From contig NZ_JAFBIL020000002.1 in assembly GCF_016809835.1 (NCBI RefSeq), positions 62,001 to 126,000 of the forward strand: 64,000 bases of DNA, in the 5' to 3' direction. The notes below the pieces were generated by a model, which was given only the letters and a program-made list of their open reading frames with translations, was not told the DNA's origin and did not search any database. Numbering within the stretch: the first letter of the stretch is position 1; each line of letters starts with the position of its first letter. Positions 61,744 to 64,000 of this stretch are shown here, in pieces. Origin of the DNA: Massilia soli (GTDB lineage Bacteria > Pseudomonadota > Gammaproteobacteria > Burkholderiales > Burkholderiaceae_D). A program made the position numbers and the translations under genes.

Positions 61744-62654
61744 CGCGCCGAGATCAGCTGCAGCGTCCTGTCCCACAGCCGTTCTGCATTGCCAGGGTCG
61801 AGCGCATACCTTGCGACGCCGCGGTAATCGGCTGGACGTTGCAGGACCATTTGCGCCTCGTTGCAGTCTTCAAAATAGCGGCCGCCGACTCCATCGAGCA
61901 GCGGGGATGCCGCCAGCAGCACGGAGGTGGCGGCGCCCTGGGCGACGCTCTTGCGACGCTCAGGCGGCGTCTTCAATCCGCCGGTGTGCTTTTGAAGGTT
62001 GGTGGCGATCGCGCCAGGGTTGAGCGCGTTGGCGACAATGCCCTCCGCCTTCCAGCGCCGTGTTGCTTCCACCGCCAGCAAGGCGCACGCGGTCTTCGAC
62101 TGCCCATAAGCGAGAAACGGATCATATGGGATGAAGTCAAAATGAAGATCATCGAAGAACACTGGCGCGAACAGGTTGCCGCTGGAACTGACTGAGACGA
62201 CCCGTGCACCGTCGGCGGCGGCAAGCGCAGGATGCAGCCCGACAGTCAGCGCAAAATGGCCGACAAAGTTGGTGGCGAACTGCATCTCCCATCCTTCCCG
62301 CGTTAGTTCAAGGGTCGGCAGTGCCATGATGCCGCCGTTGTTGATGAGCATGTGCAGCGGTCCCTGCCAGTGGGCCACAAAACTCGTGACCGATCCCTGG
62401 TCGCTGAGGTCGATGTGGGCAACTCGGACATTGTTGTGCCGGCCAGCGGCGTTGAGCGCATCGGCGACCTGCTGGCCGGCATCCATATTGCGTACCGCCA
62501 GCGTGACTTCGGCGCCAGCCGCAGCCAGCGCACGGGCCGTCTCGATGCCGATGCCCGACGAGCCGCCGGTCACGATGGCGCGCTGGCCAGATAGGTCAAT
62601 ATCGCGCAGCACGTCGTGTGCGGTCGAGGCAAAACCGAAAGGGGTAGTGATCAT
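61740..62654 (-). CDS. short-chain dehydrogenase/reductase
   Basis: The ATG at 62654 gives a 304-residue protein with the Rossmann motif TGGSSGIGIETARAL (about residues 30-44), NNGG (about 108), and the catalytic YxxxK in LAYGQSKTACALLA, serine upstream in VSVSSSGNL. It resembles the retinol-dehydrogenase/WWOX-like branch of SDRs. An open frame extends to 63,254 but runs antisense through the LysR gene. It is divergent from that regulator, which probably controls it. Confidence 0.88.
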   Translation of the reverse strand: MITTPFGFASTAHDVLRDIDLSGQRAIVTGGSSGIGIETARALAAAGAEVTLAVRNMDAGQQVADALNAAGRHNNVRVAHIDLSDQGSVTSFVAHWQGPLHMLINNGGIMALPTLELTREGWEMQFATNFVGHFALTVGLHPALAAADGARVVSVSSSGNLFAPVFFDDLHFDFIPYDPFLAYGQSKTACALLAVEATRRWKAEGIVANALNPGAIATNLQKHTGGLKTPPERRKSVAQGAATSVLLAASPLLDGVGGRYFEDCNEAQMVLQRPADYRGVARYALDPGNAERLWDRTLQLISAR

Positions 62655-62799
62655 TGGGTGAATTCCATCAGCGGCAGCGTGGTCAACGCCATGTGCGCCA
62701 GCATAGGCCCTGCAGTCTGTTGAAGCAATCCGCATAATCAAGGATGGCTTAGTGAAATAAATGGGATAATATTTCCGCCGACAATAACCCAATCCACGG

Positions 62800-63693
62800 A
62801 TGACCACACTTGCCGAGCTCGATGCCGTACTCGCCGTCGCGCGCCTTCGCAGCTTTCGCGCCGCCGCCGATGTGCTGGATGTATCGACCTCCGCCCTGAG
62901 CCACACCATTGCGGCGCTGGAAAAGCGCCTGGGCGTGCGCTTGTTCAACCGTACGACGCGCAGCGTCGGGGTCACGGCCGCTGGCGAGGAGTTTGTCGCC
63001 AACATCACGCCCGCGTTGCTCGAGCTGCGCAGGGCATTCGAGATCGCCGGCAGCAGCGGCGGCGCACCGTCGGGAACATTGCGTATCAACACCTCCGCCG
63101 CCGCCGCGGTACGCTGCATGCCATTGTTCACTGAATTCGCCAGGAAATATCCGTCAGTGAAATTGGATGTCGTCACCGAAGGCCGGCTGATCGACATTGT
63201 GGCAAACGGATTTGACGCCGGCATCCGGCTTGCCGAAAGTGTTCCACAGGACATGATCGCAGTGCAAATCGAGCCCGCGCTGCGCTATGTCGTCGTTGCC
63301 AGTCCGGCGTGCCTGGACGCGATCGGACGTCCGGCCACGCCGTCTGATTTGCTGGCGATGCCATGCGTGCGCATGCGCTTGCCCAGTGGGGCAATTTATC
63401 GCTGGGAATTCATGCATAACGGCACGCCAAGCGCGATCGACGCGCATGGCACCTTGACCTTCGATCATCCGGCGCTGATGCGTGAAGCCGCGCTCGAGGG
63501 GCTTGGCCTGGCGTATCTCGCAGAATGGCACGTTGCCGACGCCCTCGCCCAGGGAAGCCTGGAGCAGGTGCTGGGGGCGTGGGCTGTTAGCGTCGACGGG
63601 CTTTGCCTCTATTATCCCGGCCGCCGCCATGTGCCACCTGCGCTGCGCGCGTTGGCCGAGCTGGCGCGTGAGCGCTTCCGTTCGCGCAGCTAA
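62800..63693 (+). CDS. LysR-family transcriptional regulator
   Basis: 297 residues. The N-terminal winged helix-turn-helix is clear: LDAVLAVARLRSFRAAADVL, SALSHTIAALEKRLGVRLFN. The effector domain follows from about residue 90 (GTLRINTSAAAAVRCMPLFTEF). It is divergent from the SDR gene with a 145-base gap, the standard LysR-target layout. Confidence 0.9.
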   Translation: MTTLAELDAVLAVARLRSFRAAADVLDVSTSALSHTIAALEKRLGVRLFNRTTRSVGVTAAGEEFVANITPALLELRRAFEIAGSSGGAPSGTLRINTSAAAAVRCMPLFTEFARKYPSVKLDVVTEGRLIDIVANGFDAGIRLAESVPQDMIAVQIEPALRYVVVASPACLDAIGRPATPSDLLAMPCVRMRLPSGAIYRWEFMHNGTPSAIDAHGTLTFDHPALMREAALEGLGLAYLAEWHVADALAQGSLEQVLGAWAVSVDGLCLYYPGRRHVPPALRALAELARERFRSRS

Positions 63694-63704
63694 CGGGCCC
63701 GCAG

Positions 63705-63732
63705 CAAAAAAAAGGCCACCCGAAGGTGGCCT
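63705..63732 (-). terminator. rho-independent terminator for the minus-strand membrane gene
   Basis: AGGCCACC-CGAA-GGTGGCCT (63,713-63,732) with a run of eight A on its left, i.e. a T run on the minus strand. It ends the gene at 63,745 and might also work weakly for the LysR gene. Confidence 0.8.
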
Positions 63733-63744
63733 GCGATGCGCTGA

Positions 63745-63999
63745 TCAAGCAGCCGGCGCGCCCACCGCGCCAGCCCCTGCGCTCAGCAGCCAGGACAGCA
63801 TCAGCAGGAACAGCACCACTATCACGAACAGCGTCGACACGCGGCGCGCGTCGGCGGCGTTCTCGAACACCGGCGGCTTGCCGTACGCAACGCCAATGAA
63901 ATAGGCCGTGAACACGGTCGCGAGGTAATGCACAGCGCCGAACATTTCGCCCAATTCGCCCTTGCGCGGGTGCTCGATCAGCAGGTGCGAGAGGATCAC
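63745..63999 (-). CDS. partial membrane protein at the window edge
   Basis: Only the last 84 residues are visible and the frame continues past the window edge. Two membrane segments (FGAVHYLATVFTAYFIGVAY and TLFVIVVLFLLMLSWLLSAG) are present. No family is recognised. Confidence 0.6.
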   Translation of the reverse strand: MILSHLLIEHPRKGELGEMFGAVHYLATVFTAYFIGVAYGKPPVFENAADARRVSTLFVIVVLFLLMLSWLLSAGAGAVGAPAA

Positions 64000-64000
64000 C

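Noticed and set aside
62655-63254. N-terminal extension of the SDR frame to 504 residues
   Set aside because: The extension is antisense to the LysR gene and the SDR fold is complete from ATG 62654.

Overview
The window looks like a betaproteobacterial (Burkholderiales, probably Oxalobacteraceae/Massilia-like) chromosome carrying an IncP-type conjugative element. This placement rests on gene content, GC-rich codon use and protein resemblances recalled from memory; no database search was possible.

Bases 1-31,040 are an almost complete, collinear IncP-1-type plasmid backbone. The control region holds korC, a kleE-like gene, a DUF3717 gene, an unexpected orphan class Ia ribonucleotide reductase beta subunit (nrdB), korA and korB, followed by kfrB- and kfrC-like genes. 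The Tra1 region follows: traM-traL-traK on the minus strand, an IncP-type oriT near 7,370, then traJ, traI with nested traH, traG, traF and a large TraC-type primase/antirestriction protein on the plus strand. The Tra2 region is trbN to trbB plus trbA on the minus strand. Six perfect copies of the KorB operator TTTAGCCGCTAAA and two KorC-type operators tie the blocks into one regulon. Missing from the expected map are incC (korA runs straight into korB), trbM, ssb, trfA and a recognisable oriV. The map breaks just beyond trbA, where ssb-trfA would be expected.

Bases 31,040-59,560 are accessory DNA. They contain small hypothetical genes, two SOS-box-like palindromes, broken pieces of imuB and imuA lying 22 kb apart, and a frameshifted gene. 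A heavy-metal RND efflux operon follows (czcI-like, outer membrane factor, an unknown protein, adaptor, CzcA-type pump, a periplasmic protein, DUF3147), with a chrA remnant beside it. Next are an ECF sigma/anti-sigma/DUF305/beta-propeller operon, a sulfite dehydrogenase pair (sorA-sorB), a PAS-GGDEF-EAL protein, two decayed IS5-family copies, a gamma-glutamyltransferase, a cupin protein, a glutathione transferase and a P63C-domain gene with tandem palindromes at its start.

At 59,535-59,563 lies the 3' end of a tRNA-Ser-like gene without its 5' half, followed by a strong terminator. This is the expected appearance of one attachment site of an element integrated in a tRNA gene. Bases 59,600-64,000 look like ordinary chromosome: dispersed short repeats, a YdeI-family protein, a JmjC-type oxygenase, a divergent SDR/LysR pair and a partial membrane protein. 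The simplest reading is an IncP-derived integrative conjugative element or integrated plasmid whose other end, and any integrase or trfA, lies left of the window.
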